In this document: positions 8,333 through 16,855 of the stretch, piece after piece
Layout of the letters: each line of letters opens with the position of its first letter
Numbering within the stretch: the first letter of the stretch is position 1
NCBI RefSeq assembly: GCF_034933565.1
Contig: NZ_JAYFNG010000008.1
Coordinates: 35,030 to 99,029, forward strand
Direction of reading: 5' to 3'
Length of the DNA: 64,000 bases
Source of the DNA: Raineyella sp034933565
Lineage (GTDB): Bacteria; Actinomycetota; Actinomycetes; Propionibacteriales; Propionibacteriaceae
Program-made: the position numbers and the translations under genes
The notes under the pieces: generated by a model
Databases searched by the model: none
Told to the model about the DNA's origin: nothing
Seen by the model: the letters and a program-made list of their open reading frames with translations, nothing else

Positions 8333-9385
8333 ATGCCCGACGAGATCCGCATCGGCCAGACCGCGATCGGCCCGGGCCACGAGCCGTTCATCATCGCCGA
8401 GATGTCCGGCAACCACGACGGCTCGCTGGACAAGGCGCTGGCGATCGTCGACATGGCCGCCGAGGCCGGCGCGCACGCGATCAAGCTGCAGACCTACACC
8501 GCCGACACCATCACCCTCGACGTCGACAGCCCGGACTTCCGGCTGAAGGACGACCACGAGCTGTGGGGCGGCCGGCGATTGTACGACCTGTACGAGGAGG
8601 CGCACACCCCCTGGGAGTGGCACCAGCCGATCTTCGACCGGGCCGCCGAGCGCGGTCTGCTGGCCTTCTCCAGCCCCTTCGACCCCACGGCGGTGGACTT
8701 CCTCGAGTCGCTGGACGTGCCGGCGTACAAGATCGCCTCCTCCGAGATCGTCGACCTGCCGCTGGTGCGGCGGGCGGCCGGCTGCGGCAAGCCGATCATC
8801 ATCTCCACCGGGATGGCCTCCCTCGGCGAGATCAACGCCGCGGTCGAGGCGGCCCGCTCCACCGGCAACGAGCAGATCGTCGTGCTCTCCTGCACCACCT
8901 CCTACCCGGCCGACCCGCGCGACTCGAACCTGCGGGGCATCCCGGTGATGCGCGACGCGTTCGGCACGATGATCGGCCTGTCCGACCACACCCTCGGCAT
9001 CGGGGCTGCGGTCGCCGCCGTCGCGCTCGGCGCGGTGCTGGTGGAGAAGCACGTCACCACCGACCGGTCCTCGGGCGGGGTCGATGCGGCGTTCTCGCTG
9101 GAGGGCCCGGAGCTGGCGGCGCTGGTCCGCGAGACCCGGACGGCCTGGCAGGCGATGGGGGAGCCGGTGATCGGCGCCCGCGACGCCGAGGCCGAGGGGC
9201 TGCGCTTCCGCCGCTCGCTCTATGTCACCCGCGACGTGACGGCCGGCGAGCCGGTCGGTCCGGACAACGTCCGCTCCGTACGCCCCGCGCTCGGCCTGGC
9301 CCCCGACCTGTACTCCGTGGTCGAGGGACGTCCGTTCCGCCGCGACGTCGCGCGGGGCACCGCGCTGTCCTGGGACCTGGTCTGA
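8333..9385 (+). CDS. pseI: pseudaminic acid synthase (NeuB family)
   Basis: A 350-residue enzyme that condenses phosphoenolpyruvate with the free 6-deoxy-diacetamido-altrose sugar to give the nine-carbon acid. Residues 15-280 form the NeuB TIM barrel (FIIAEMSGNHDGS, HAIKLQTYTADTITL, SSPFDPTAVDFLE, YKIASSEI, IGLSDHTLG, VEKHVTTDR). The C-terminal 60 residues are an antifreeze-like SAF domain. The block ELWGGRRLYDLYEEAHTPWE is the feature that favours PseI over sialic or legionaminic synthases. ATG follows a GGAG site within the pseH end. Length is normal. Confidence 0.93.
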   Translation: MPDEIRIGQTAIGPGHEPFIIAEMSGNHDGSLDKALAIVDMAAEAGAHAIKLQTYTADTITLDVDSPDFRLKDDHELWGGRRLYDLYEEAHTPWEWHQPIFDRAAERGLLAFSSPFDPTAVDFLESLDVPAYKIASSEIVDLPLVRRAAGCGKPIIISTGMASLGEINAAVEAARSTGNEQIVVLSCTTSYPADPRDSNLRGIPVMRDAFGTMIGLSDHTLGIGAAVAAVALGAVLVEKHVTTDRSSGGVDAAFSLEGPELAALVRETRTAWQAMGEPVIGARDAEAEGLRFRRSLYVTRDVTAGEPVGPDNVRSVRPALGLAPDLYSVVEGRPFRRDVARGTALSWDLV

Positions 9386-9389
9386 GCCG

Positions 9390-11369
9390 ATGAGCGGGGG
9401 GCCGCTGCTCAGCGTCGTCGTGCCGTTCTACAACGTGCAGGACTACATCGGTGCCTGTCTGGAGTCGCTGCGGGTGCAGACCCTCACCGACCTCGAGGTG
9501 ATCCTGGTCGACGACGGCTCCCGGGACGGCTCGCTGGCCGTGGCCGAGGCGTACGTGGCGCGCGACCCGCGCTTCCGGCTCGTCCGCCAGGACAACGCCG
9601 GTCTCGGCCCGGCCCGCAACACCGGCACCGGCTGGGCGAGCGGGCGCTACCTGACCTTCGTCGACAGCGACGACCTCGTCGCGCCGCGGGCCTACTCACG
9701 GCTGGTCGGTTCACTGGAGGCGACCGGCTCGGACTTCGCCGCGGGCAACGCCTACCGGTTCAGCACGGCCCGGGGGGCGTACCAGTCCTGGACCCACGAG
9801 ATCCCGTTCGCCAGCACCCGACCTGCCACCACGATCGACGCGTTCCCGGAGCTGATCCGCGACCGGATGGTGTGGAACAAGGTCTACCGGCGCAGCTTCT
9901 GGGACGCCGCGGGGTTCACCTTCCCGACGATCCGCTACGAGGACTATCCGGTCACCCTGCCCGGCTACCTGCGGGCCCGGTCGGTGGATGTGCTCGCCGA
10001 CCACGTCTACTACTGGCGCGACCGCGAGTCGGGTGACTCCATCACCCAGCAGACCTTCCGGCTCGACAACGTCCGTGACCGGGTCGCCTCGGCCCTGCTG
10101 GTACTCGACGGACTCGATGCCGCCGAGGGGCATGCCGAGGTGCGGACCCGGGTCCACGCCTACCTCATCGACGTCGACCTGGTGGCGCTCGCCGAGGCCC
10201 TGCTCGCGGCCCCCGTCGACGACCGGGCCGCCCTGACCGAGCTCGCCACCGGCCTGGCCGACCGACTCGACCCCGACGCGGACCGGCTCGCGACTCCGCT
10301 CGCGGCCCAGCTGCACCGGTCGTTGCGGGCGGGTGACCTGGCGATGGTCCGGGCCCTGGCCCACCGGCGCGGCGGCGCCGGGGCTCGTACGCTCCTCACC
10401 GACGTGGCGGCGATGCTGCCCCGCGGGCTGACCCGGCTGCCCGCCCTCGCCCGGGCCGTCGCCCCGCGCAACCGGCCGGCGCACCCGCTGCGCCGCCGAC
10501 TGCGGTCCACCCTGACGGGCGCCACATGGCAGGGGGACACCCTCCACCTGACGGTCGACTCCCGGCTGCGGGGACGCTGGGCCGCCCGCGTCACCCCGCG
10601 AGCCACCCTGCGGACCGGGTCCGGCAGCCTCGATGTGCCCGCGCAGGTGAGCCGGCCCGGCGACGGACTGTGCTGGGCGATCGACGTGCCGCCCGCGGTG
10701 CTGGACCGGGTCGGGGAGACGACGGCCGGGGCGACCACCGCGGCCATCGATCCGCCCGAGAGCCGCGCGGTGCTGACGCTGCGACTGCGGGCAGGGATCG
10801 TCCGGTGGGCCGGTGACGTCCGCTTCGGGGCCGCGGCGCTACCCGCCGCGCGTCGACGCCCCGCCGGCGACCTGGTCGGGCTCGGGGGTGACGCTCCCGG
10901 CCCGGCGCCGGAGAACAGCGGCCGTGACCTGGCCGTGCTCCGCTGGCCCGGTCAGCCGGGATCCGGTGACCCGGGGTCCGGTGACCCGGGATCCGGTCAC
11001 TCGGGATCCGGGTATCCGGTGGTCACGGCGGTCACCGTGCGGGGTGATGAGTTCGTGCTCCGGCTGGCCGAGGTGGCGCCGGCCGGGACCCGACTGGTCG
11101 TCGAGCGGCCCGACCCCACCCCGGACATCACCGTCCGGCCGGACGGCCGGGACGTACGTCTCAGTGCCGGTGCGCTCGTCGAGGGTGACCCGCCCGACGA
11201 CCCGGTGACCGGGGTCGCCGAACGGGCGGTGGCGTTGCTCCGCCCGGATCGGCCCGCCGTCCCGGTGCTGCTCGCCGGTGACGGCGCCCGGGCCGTCGTG
11301 GCCGAGCGGTCGGTCGAGCTCGCCGTGGGCCGGACCGGACACCTCGTGGTGCGGCAGCGCCGCCGGTGA
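9390..11369 (+). CDS. family 2 glycosyltransferase, paralogue of the gene at 5671
   Basis: A 659-residue protein with an N-terminal GT2 domain (LSVVVPFYNVQDY, ILVDDGSRDGS, FVDSDDLV) and the same acceptor-side motifs as its paralogue (RMVWNKVYRRSFWD, RYEDYPV, SGDSITQQ). The C-terminal half is beta-rich and of unknown function. A linker near residue 530 is a Gly-Ser-Asp-Pro repeat encoded by near-identical GGATCCGGT-type units. It starts 4 nt after pseI, so it belongs to the pseHI operon. It probably adds a residue of the nonulosonic-acid polymer; donor and acceptor cannot be read. Confidence 0.85.
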   Translation: MSGGPLLSVVVPFYNVQDYIGACLESLRVQTLTDLEVILVDDGSRDGSLAVAEAYVARDPRFRLVRQDNAGLGPARNTGTGWASGRYLTFVDSDDLVAPRAYSRLVGSLEATGSDFAAGNAYRFSTARGAYQSWTHEIPFASTRPATTIDAFPELIRDRMVWNKVYRRSFWDAAGFTFPTIRYEDYPVTLPGYLRARSVDVLADHVYYWRDRESGDSITQQTFRLDNVRDRVASALLVLDGLDAAEGHAEVRTRVHAYLIDVDLVALAEALLAAPVDDRAALTELATGLADRLDPDADRLATPLAAQLHRSLRAGDLAMVRALAHRRGGAGARTLLTDVAAMLPRGLTRLPALARAVAPRNRPAHPLRRRLRSTLTGATWQGDTLHLTVDSRLRGRWAARVTPRATLRTGSGSLDVPAQVSRPGDGLCWAIDVPPAVLDRVGETTAGATTAAIDPPESRAVLTLRLRAGIVRWAGDVRFGAAALPAARRRPAGDLVGLGGDAPGPAPENSGRDLAVLRWPGQPGSGDPGSGDPGSGHSGSGYPVVTAVTVRGDEFVLRLAEVAPAGTRLVVERPDPTPDITVRPDGRDVRLSAGALVEGDPPDDPVTGVAERAVALLRPDRPAVPVLLAGDGARAVVAERSVELAVGRTGHLVVRQRRR

Positions 11370-11388
11370 CGCGGGCCGTACGCGCGGG

Positions 11389-12516
11389 TCAGGCCGCCAG
11401 GATCCCCCGGAGCGTCTCGATCACCCGGTCCTGTTCCGCGAACGTCAGCCGGGCGAACATCGGCAGCGAGATCTCCTCGCGGTAGAACTGCTCGGCGTTC
11501 GGGCACATGCCCTGCCGGTAGCCGAGGTCCTCGAAGACCGGGTGCCAGTAGACCGGGATGTAGTTCACCTGCACCCCGATGCCGGCCTCGCGCAGCCGGT
11601 CGAAGACCTCGCGGCGCCGCCCGCCCAGGATCCGCACCGGGTAGAGGTGCCAGGTCGGGTCGACGTCGGCGCGGACGGTCGGCAGCCGCAGTCCGTCGAC
11701 GTCGGCCAGCAGCTCCTGGTAGCGGGCGAACAGTGCCGCCCGGCGGGCCTTGAAGTCGTCCAGCTTGCCCAGCTGGCTCAGCCCCAGTGCGGCATGGACA
11801 TCGGAGAGCCGGTAGTTCAGGCCGATCGCCGGCACTTCGTACCACCAGGCGCCCTCGTCGGGGTGCCGGTAGGTCGAGCGGTCCCGGGAGACGCCGATCC
11901 TGTGGAACTCGTCGGCCGCCAGCGCCAACGTGTCGTCGTCGGTCAGCACCGCGCCGCCCTCGGCGGTGGTCAGGTTCTTGGTCGGGAAGAAGGAGAACGT
12001 GGTCAGATCGGCCAGCGACCCGACCGGACGGCCCCGGTAGGTCGACCCGACCGAATGCGCCCCGTCCTCGACGGTGAGCGCCCCGACCTCGTGCGCGATC
12101 GCGTTCAGCCGGTCCATGTCGGCGGGCTGTCCGGCGTAGTCGACCGCGGCGACGATCCGCGTCCGCTCCGAGACGGCCGCGGCGACCGCGACCGGGTCGA
12201 GGTTGCCGGTGTCCTCCTCGATGTCGGCGAACACCACGCTCGCCCCGCAGTGCATCGCGCCCGAGGCGGTCGCGACGTACGTCATCGGGGTGGTGATCAC
12301 CTCGTCGCCCGGGCCGATCCCGGCGGCGGCGTACGCCATGTGCAGCGCGGCGGTGCCGGAGGTGGCGCTGACCGCGTGCCGGGCCCCACCGCGCTCGGCG
12401 AGGGCATGCTCGAAGTCACGCACCCAGGGGCCGGTGGTGAGCCAGTCGGAGGTGAGCACCTCGGCGACCTCGGCGATGTCGTTCTCGTCGATCCACTGCC
12501 GACCGTACGGGAGCAC
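11389..12516 (-). CDS. pseC: PseC-type aminotransferase (DegT/DnrJ/EryC1/StrS)
   Basis: A 375-residue PLP enzyme that should aminate C4 of UDP-2-acetamido-2,6-dideoxy-L-arabino-hexos-4-ulose. Landmarks are SATSGTAALHMAY (phosphate site), VEDGAHSVG and the Schiff-base lysine in FFPTKNLTTAEGGAV near residue 180. The start is GTG, 3 nt after the pseB stop, with GAGG upstream. The 3' end meets the GT2 gene convergently with a gap of only 19 nt. Related sugar aminotransferases look alike; the pseB neighbour makes PseC the best call. Confidence 0.9.
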   Translation of the reverse strand: MLPYGRQWIDENDIAEVAEVLTSDWLTTGPWVRDFEHALAERGGARHAVSATSGTAALHMAYAAAGIGPGDEVITTPMTYVATASGAMHCGASVVFADIEEDTGNLDPVAVAAAVSERTRIVAAVDYAGQPADMDRLNAIAHEVGALTVEDGAHSVGSTYRGRPVGSLADLTTFSFFPTKNLTTAEGGAVLTDDDTLALAADEFHRIGVSRDRSTYRHPDEGAWWYEVPAIGLNYRLSDVHAALGLSQLGKLDDFKARRAALFARYQELLADVDGLRLPTVRADVDPTWHLYPVRILGGRRREVFDRLREAGIGVQVNYIPVYWHPVFEDLGYRQGMCPNAEQFYREEISLPMFARLTFAEQDRVIETLRGILAA

Positions 12517-12519
12517 CGC

Positions 12520-13503
12520 TCAGTCCTCGGGGAGCATCGCGCGGATCTCCTCCACGCTGTACCACAGGTCGTTGGTGCCCGAGTCGAGCCGGAAGCCCTC
12601 CGGCACCGGGACGGCGCCGGACGGCGGGCGGTAGCCCCAGCTGGCGAGGTCGGGCTGCATCACGTAGCGCTCGTCGCCCAGCCGCAGCACCCGGCGGCCC
12701 TCGTCGAGCGAGATCATCTCCTCGTGCAGCTTCTCGCCCGGGCGCAGCCCGACGTGCTCGAGGGTGGCGCCCGGCACTAGGGCCTCGGCCAGGTCGGTGA
12801 GCTTCATCGAGGGGATCCGCGGCACGTAGAGCTCGCCGCCGCTCATCAGCTCGAAGCTGTTCAGCACGAAGTCGACCGCCTGCGGCAGGGTGATCCAGAA
12901 CCGGGTCATCCGCTCGTCGGTGATCGGCAGCGGCTTGCCCTCGGCGCCCAGCTGGCGCCACTTCGGGATCACCGAGCCGCGGGAGGCCATCACGTTGCCG
13001 TAGCGGACCACCGCGAAACGGGTCGGGTAGGCGGCGGCGTAGTGGTTGCCGTTGATGAAGAGCTTGTCGGCGGCCAGCTTGGTGGCGCCGTACAGGTTGA
13101 TCGGCGAGGAGGCCTTGTCGGTGGAGAGCGCGACGACCTTCTTCACGCCGGCGTCGATCGAGGCCTCGATGACGTTCTGCGACCCGAACACGTTGGTCTT
13201 GACGAACTCGTACGGGTTGTACTCGGCGGTGTCGACCTGCTTGTACGCGGCGGCGTGGACGACATGGTCGATGCCGTGCATCGCGCGGTTGAGCCGGGGC
13301 AGGTCGCGGATGTCGCCGAGGAACCAGCGCAGCCGACTGTCGTTGTTGAACAGCTGACGGCACTCGTACTGCTTCAGCTCGTCGCGGGAGTAGACGACGA
13401 TGCGCTTCGGGTCCACGTCGTCCAGCAGTCTGGTGATGAACGCCTTGCCGAACGAGCCGGTGCCACCGGTGATCAGGATGGACGAACCCGAAAGAATGCT
13501 CAC
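12520..13503 (-). CDS. pseB: UDP-N-acetylglucosamine 4,6-dehydratase (inverting)
   Basis: A 327-residue extended SDR that catalyses the first step of pseudaminic acid synthesis. It shows the NAD motif GGTGSFG near residue 13, VVYSRDELKQYECRQLF, AAAYKQVD, and the catalytic area STDKASSPINLYGATKL with the Y-x-x-x-K pair. The GTG at 13503 is preferred because CCGGAG precedes it and the protein then begins SILSGSSILITGG, as in the family. It leads a two-gene minus-strand operon with pseC. Confidence 0.93.
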   Translation of the reverse strand: MSILSGSSILITGGTGSFGKAFITRLLDDVDPKRIVVYSRDELKQYECRQLFNNDSRLRWFLGDIRDLPRLNRAMHGIDHVVHAAAYKQVDTAEYNPYEFVKTNVFGSQNVIEASIDAGVKKVVALSTDKASSPINLYGATKLAADKLFINGNHYAAAYPTRFAVVRYGNVMASRGSVIPKWRQLGAEGKPLPITDERMTRFWITLPQAVDFVLNSFELMSGGELYVPRIPSMKLTDLAEALVPGATLEHVGLRPGEKLHEEMISLDEGRRVLRLGDERYVMQPDLASWGYRPPSGAVPVPEGFRLDSGTNDLWYSVEEIRAMLPED

Positions 13504-13757
13504 GAATGCTCCGGAGGTGGTGGAGCGCGCCGTGCGCCCCGGGCTGACCCTGCGTGCCGTACGCAGCCGCAGCGCACGCAGGTGACTGGCGTCCCTCAGG
13601 CTAACACCCGGCGCACCCGGCGGGCATGTTCGTGGCTCCGCGCGGTCACGCCGGCCGGACCCGCCGGCCGGACCCGCCGGCCGTGCTCGGTGGCCTCGCG
13701 GGTCGCGGTGTGGCAGACCGTGGTCGCGGGGCAACGAGCCGTGGTCGCGGGGCGAAC

Positions 13758-13805
13758 AAAAAAGCCGGCCCGCACGCTTGGGGGGTGCGCACGGGCCGAC
13801 TCCGA
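13758..13805 (-). ncRNA. candidate small RNA with C6-loop terminator hairpin (6C-like)
   Basis: On the minus strand, a GC-rich hairpin (13764-13799) has arms containing CGGCCCG and CGGGCCG. Its loop carries six consecutive C residues, and it is followed directly by six T residues at 13763-13758. Upstream on the same strand TTGCAC and TAGTTT are spaced 17 nt apart, a plausible promoter that would start transcription about here. No minus-strand gene lies upstream for many kilobases, so this terminator does not serve a protein gene. The actinobacterial 6C RNA has C-rich hairpin loops and a terminator, but two such loops are expected and only one is seen. Confidence 0.45.
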
Positions 13806-13921
13806 TAAACTACCCTCCGCTGTGGTGTGGTGCAACAGTCCTAGTGGGCGCGTTGTTTCCCGCGGCGCAAGGTTTCTCCGGCCGCGATGTCTCCCGGTCC
13901 GGTGGGCGCCGGCCGGCTGGC

Positions 13922-13927
13922 TAGGGT
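13922..13927 (+). promoter_or_regulatory. -10 box giving a probably leaderless pseG mRNA
   Basis: TAGGGT ends 7 nt before the ATG at 13935 and no Shine-Dalgarno sequence lies between. In actinobacteria this arrangement usually means transcription starts at the A of the start codon. Confidence 0.55.
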
Positions 13928-13934
13928 GACCCCC

Positions 13935-15152
13935 ATGACGTACGACGCTCCCCGGGGTGGCCAGGAAATCGTCCGCGACCCGGTGCGGGGCGCCGGCCGC
14001 GACCGGGCACCGCGGGTCGGGCTCCGCTGCGACGCCGACCCGCGGATGGGGGTCGGTCACCTGCTGCGTCAGCTGGCGCTGGCCGAGGAGTTCGTCGACC
14101 GCGGCGTCGAGGTCACCCTGCTCGGTCAGGTGACGGGATCCCCGCTCGCCGACCGGTTGCTGGCCGCCCACGGGCTGGCGATGGTGCCGGTCGACGAGGG
14201 GCCGGACGCCCTGCTCGCCGAGGTGCGCCGCCGCGGGCTGGACGTCGTGGTGCTGGACGGCTACCGGTTGCCGGCCGCGCTCGGCACCACCCTGCGGGCC
14301 GCCGGGACACCCGTCGCGACGATGGTCGACGGCACGTTCGGCCTGCACCAGGACGCCGATCTCTACGTGGACCAGAACTTCGGCGCCACCCGCCCCGCCA
14401 CGGTCCCGGCGGACCGCGGCGTCCTGGCCGGCATCGAGTACGCCCTGCTGCGCGATGTGGTCCGCTCCCGGCGCCGACCGGCCGCGGACGCGGCCTCCTC
14501 GGCTGCGGTTCCCGCCGAGGCGGCCCTCTCGGGTGTGGCTCCCGCGGACCGGACGCGTGCCGAGGCGGCCCTCCCGGCTGCGGCCCGGGGAGTGGGTGAC
14601 GCCGGTCGGGACGAGGGCTCGGCGCCGCGGCTGCTGTGCGTCTTCGGGGGCACCGACGCGTACGGTGCGGCACCCACGGTGGTGTCGCTGCTGCTCGGGA
14701 CCGATGCACCCATGCAGGTCGTGGTGGTGGCCGGCCGGGAGCAGATCGTCGCCGAGCTCGCGGCGATCCGGCCGGGGCCGGGGCAGCGCCTCGAGGTCGT
14801 CGCACCGGTCGACGACCTGCCGGGCCTGGCGGCGGGCTGCGACGGGGTGGTCAGCGCCGCCGGGACGTCCATCTGGGAGTTCTTCTGTCTCGGCCTGCCG
14901 ACCGCCCTGGTCGCCGTCACCACCAACCAGCTCGTCGGCTACGAGGCCGTCCTCGGCGCCGGGCTGGTCGCCCCCATCGGTCTGCTCGACGGTCTGCGTG
15001 ATGATCCCACCGCCCGGACGGCCGCACAGGAGGTGCTCGGCCGGTTCGCGGCGGATGCCGCCTGGCGCTCGGCGCTGGGCGCGCGCGGGGCGGCCCTGGT
15101 CGACGGGGACGGCCGGGTCCGGGTCGCCGACGCCATCCTCGCGCTGCGCTGA
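13935..15152 (+). CDS. pseG: PseG-like UDP-sugar hydrolase
   Basis: A 405-residue GT-B-fold protein that should remove UDP from the UDP-diacetamido-trideoxy-altrose before PseI acts. The N-terminal domain has RCDADPRMGVGHLLRQLALA with the catalytic histidine, and VVLDGYRLP. The C-terminal domain has LCVFGGTDAYG and SAAGTSIWEFFCLGLP with the nucleotide-binding glutamate. Between them, residues about 180-230 are an Ala-rich insertion that makes the protein longer than typical PseG (about 280-340). It stands opposite pseB and 76 nt before the cytidylyltransferase gene. Confidence 0.82.
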   Translation: MTYDAPRGGQEIVRDPVRGAGRDRAPRVGLRCDADPRMGVGHLLRQLALAEEFVDRGVEVTLLGQVTGSPLADRLLAAHGLAMVPVDEGPDALLAEVRRRGLDVVVLDGYRLPAALGTTLRAAGTPVATMVDGTFGLHQDADLYVDQNFGATRPATVPADRGVLAGIEYALLRDVVRSRRRPAADAASSAAVPAEAALSGVAPADRTRAEAALPAAARGVGDAGRDEGSAPRLLCVFGGTDAYGAAPTVVSLLLGTDAPMQVVVVAGREQIVAELAAIRPGPGQRLEVVAPVDDLPGLAAGCDGVVSAAGTSIWEFFCLGLPTALVAVTTNQLVGYEAVLGAGLVAPIGLLDGLRDDPTARTAAQEVLGRFAADAAWRSALGARGAALVDGDGRVRVADAILALR

Positions 15153-15228
15153 GCGGCGCCCGGCGGGCCACCCCGCCGCTGTCGGTGGCCTGCCGTAGGG
15201 TGACGGCTGTGTCAGCCAGGAGGTCCGT

Positions 15229-16851
15229 GTGCGCACCCGTGTCGTGATCCAGTCCCGCCTCAACTCCTCCCGGTTGCCGGGCAAGGCGATGATGATGATC
15301 GGTGGCATGCCGCTGATCGAGCTCGTCGCCCGGCGCGCCGGGCGCGGCGGCCACGAGGTCGTCGTCGCGACCAGCCGTGAGGAGTACGACCAGCGGATCG
15401 CCGACCATCTCACCCGCCGCGGCATCCGGGTGCTGCGCGGTTCCCTCGATGACGTGCTGTCGCGGTTCGTCGCCGCGACCGAGGACCTGGCCGACACCGA
15501 CCGGGTGGTCCGGCTCACCGGTGACAACCCGATCGTCGACACCGAACTGGTCGACGAACTCATCGTCGCCGTCGAGGCGTCCGGCCACTCGTACGGCCGG
15601 ATCGACCTGGCCCGGGTCCCCGAGGGCCTCGGTGTCGAGGTCTTCACCGCCGCTGACCTCCGCCGGGCCGCGGCCACCGCCACCGCCCCGTACGACCATG
15701 AACACGTCACCCCGTGGATCCGCCGCACCCTCGGTGAGCTCCCGTACGCCCCCCAGGGCATCGACTTCGACATCGTCACCTACCGCTGCACCGTCGACTC
15801 GCTGGCCGACTACGTCCGGGTCTCGCAGCTGTTCGACCACTACGACGACGTGGTCGGGGTGTCCTGGCGCGAGCTGATCGCCGGGATCGCCCGCGAGGCG
15901 GACCGCAACGGCCCGGCGCTGCCCCGGACCAGCCACGACGGGCTGACGCTGTCCCGGCTGCTGCTCGGCGCCTCCCCGCTCGGCCGCGACACCGGCGCGA
16001 TCACCCGGCACCGCCCGGACGCGGCCGAGGCCCGCTCGATCCTCTCCGCCGCCGTCGCCCGGGGCGTCACCCACGTCGTCACCGGCCGCGACGACGGCGA
16101 CTCCGAGGCGGCGGTCCGGGTGGCGTACGACCCGGCGCTGCGTCAGCGGGTCGGGGTCATCACCACCCTGCACGCGCTCGGCGGTGTCCCCGATGATGCC
16201 CTCGGGTACGCCGTGGAGGCTTCGCTGGAGCGGTCCTTTGCCGAGCTCGGCCGGCGCCGGGCCGATGCGGTGCTCTTCGCCTCCCCGGACGACGCCCTGG
16301 CCGGTGGGGGAGCGGCCTGGGCCCGACTGCAGGCCTTCCGCGCCGAGGGGACGGTCGGCCGGGCCGGAGTGGTGCTCGCCGACCCCGCCGACCTGGACCG
16401 GGTCGCCGACCTGCCCGGCCTCGGCCACGTCGCCGTCCCGCTGTCGGTGGTCGATCGGCGGGCCACCGCGGTCGCCGCCGGCCTCGCCCGCCTGACGGCG
16501 GCGGGCGTCGTCGTCACCGTGCACGGGGTGTTCGGCCAGGGCGTCCTCACCACCGGCACCCCACTCACCGCGCCCGCCAGCATTGCGGCCGAGGCGGCGG
16601 CGGCGCGGGCCGCGGTCGCCGCCGCCGCCCCGGTGCTCGGGCGCACCGGGCCGGTCGACCTCTGCCTGGCCTATGCCGCCGCGCACCCCTGGGTGAGCGC
16701 GATCGGGGTCGGGGTCGGCACCGCCGAGCAACTCGTCGAGGTGATGGAGCAGGGCGATGCCGCTGCCCTGACCGAGGCGGAGGTGGCGCGACTGGAGCAG
16801 CTCGTCCCGGCCGCCGGTGACGATCTGTGCGACTGGCTCACCCGGGCCTGA
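15229..16851 (+). CDS. SpsF/PseF-type cytidylyltransferase fused to a degenerate aldo/keto reductase domain
   Basis: A 540-residue two-domain protein starting at GTG after AGGAGG. Residues 1-230 are an SpsF-type nucleotidyltransferase (VVIQSRLNSSRLPGK, RLTGDNPIVDTEL) that should make the CMP-activated nonulosonic acid. Residues about 237-540 follow the aldo/keto reductase layout (LSRLLLGASPLG, then EARSILSAAVARGV), but the catalytic Asp and Tyr positions read V and D in VVTGRDDGDSE. The Lys position reads L in VITTLHAL and the His position reads A in LFASP. The reductase part is therefore probably non-catalytic (by-eye alignment). TAGGGT at 15196 is a likely -10 box. Confidence 0.8.
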   Translation: MRTRVVIQSRLNSSRLPGKAMMMIGGMPLIELVARRAGRGGHEVVVATSREEYDQRIADHLTRRGIRVLRGSLDDVLSRFVAATEDLADTDRVVRLTGDNPIVDTELVDELIVAVEASGHSYGRIDLARVPEGLGVEVFTAADLRRAAATATAPYDHEHVTPWIRRTLGELPYAPQGIDFDIVTYRCTVDSLADYVRVSQLFDHYDDVVGVSWRELIAGIAREADRNGPALPRTSHDGLTLSRLLLGASPLGRDTGAITRHRPDAAEARSILSAAVARGVTHVVTGRDDGDSEAAVRVAYDPALRQRVGVITTLHALGGVPDDALGYAVEASLERSFAELGRRRADAVLFASPDDALAGGGAAWARLQAFRAEGTVGRAGVVLADPADLDRVADLPGLGHVAVPLSVVDRRATAVAAGLARLTAAGVVVTVHGVFGQGVLTTGTPLTAPASIAAEAAAARAAVAAAAPVLGRTGPVDLCLAYAAAHPWVSAIGVGVGTAEQLVEVMEQGDAAALTEAEVARLEQLVPAAGDDLCDWLTRA

Positions 16852-16855
16852 CGCG

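Larger units (their letters stand above)
13504..13934. other. 431-nt divergent gap between pseB and pseG
   Basis: No protein gene is supported here. It holds two copies of a 13-bp CCGGCCGGACCCG unit around 13658-13690, a duplicated CGTGGTCGCGGGG near 13719 and 13740, a minus-strand hairpin with a T-run (described separately), and a TAGGGT box next to pseG. Confidence 0.6.

Noticed and set aside
8333..9385. Sialic acid or legionaminic acid synthase
   Set aside because: The ELWGGRRLYDLYEEAHTPWE block and the pseB/pseC/pseG neighbours favour PseI.
13042..13929. Plus-strand open frame opposite pseB
   Set aside because: It is the complement of a clear NAD-dependent dehydratase gene and shows no family features.
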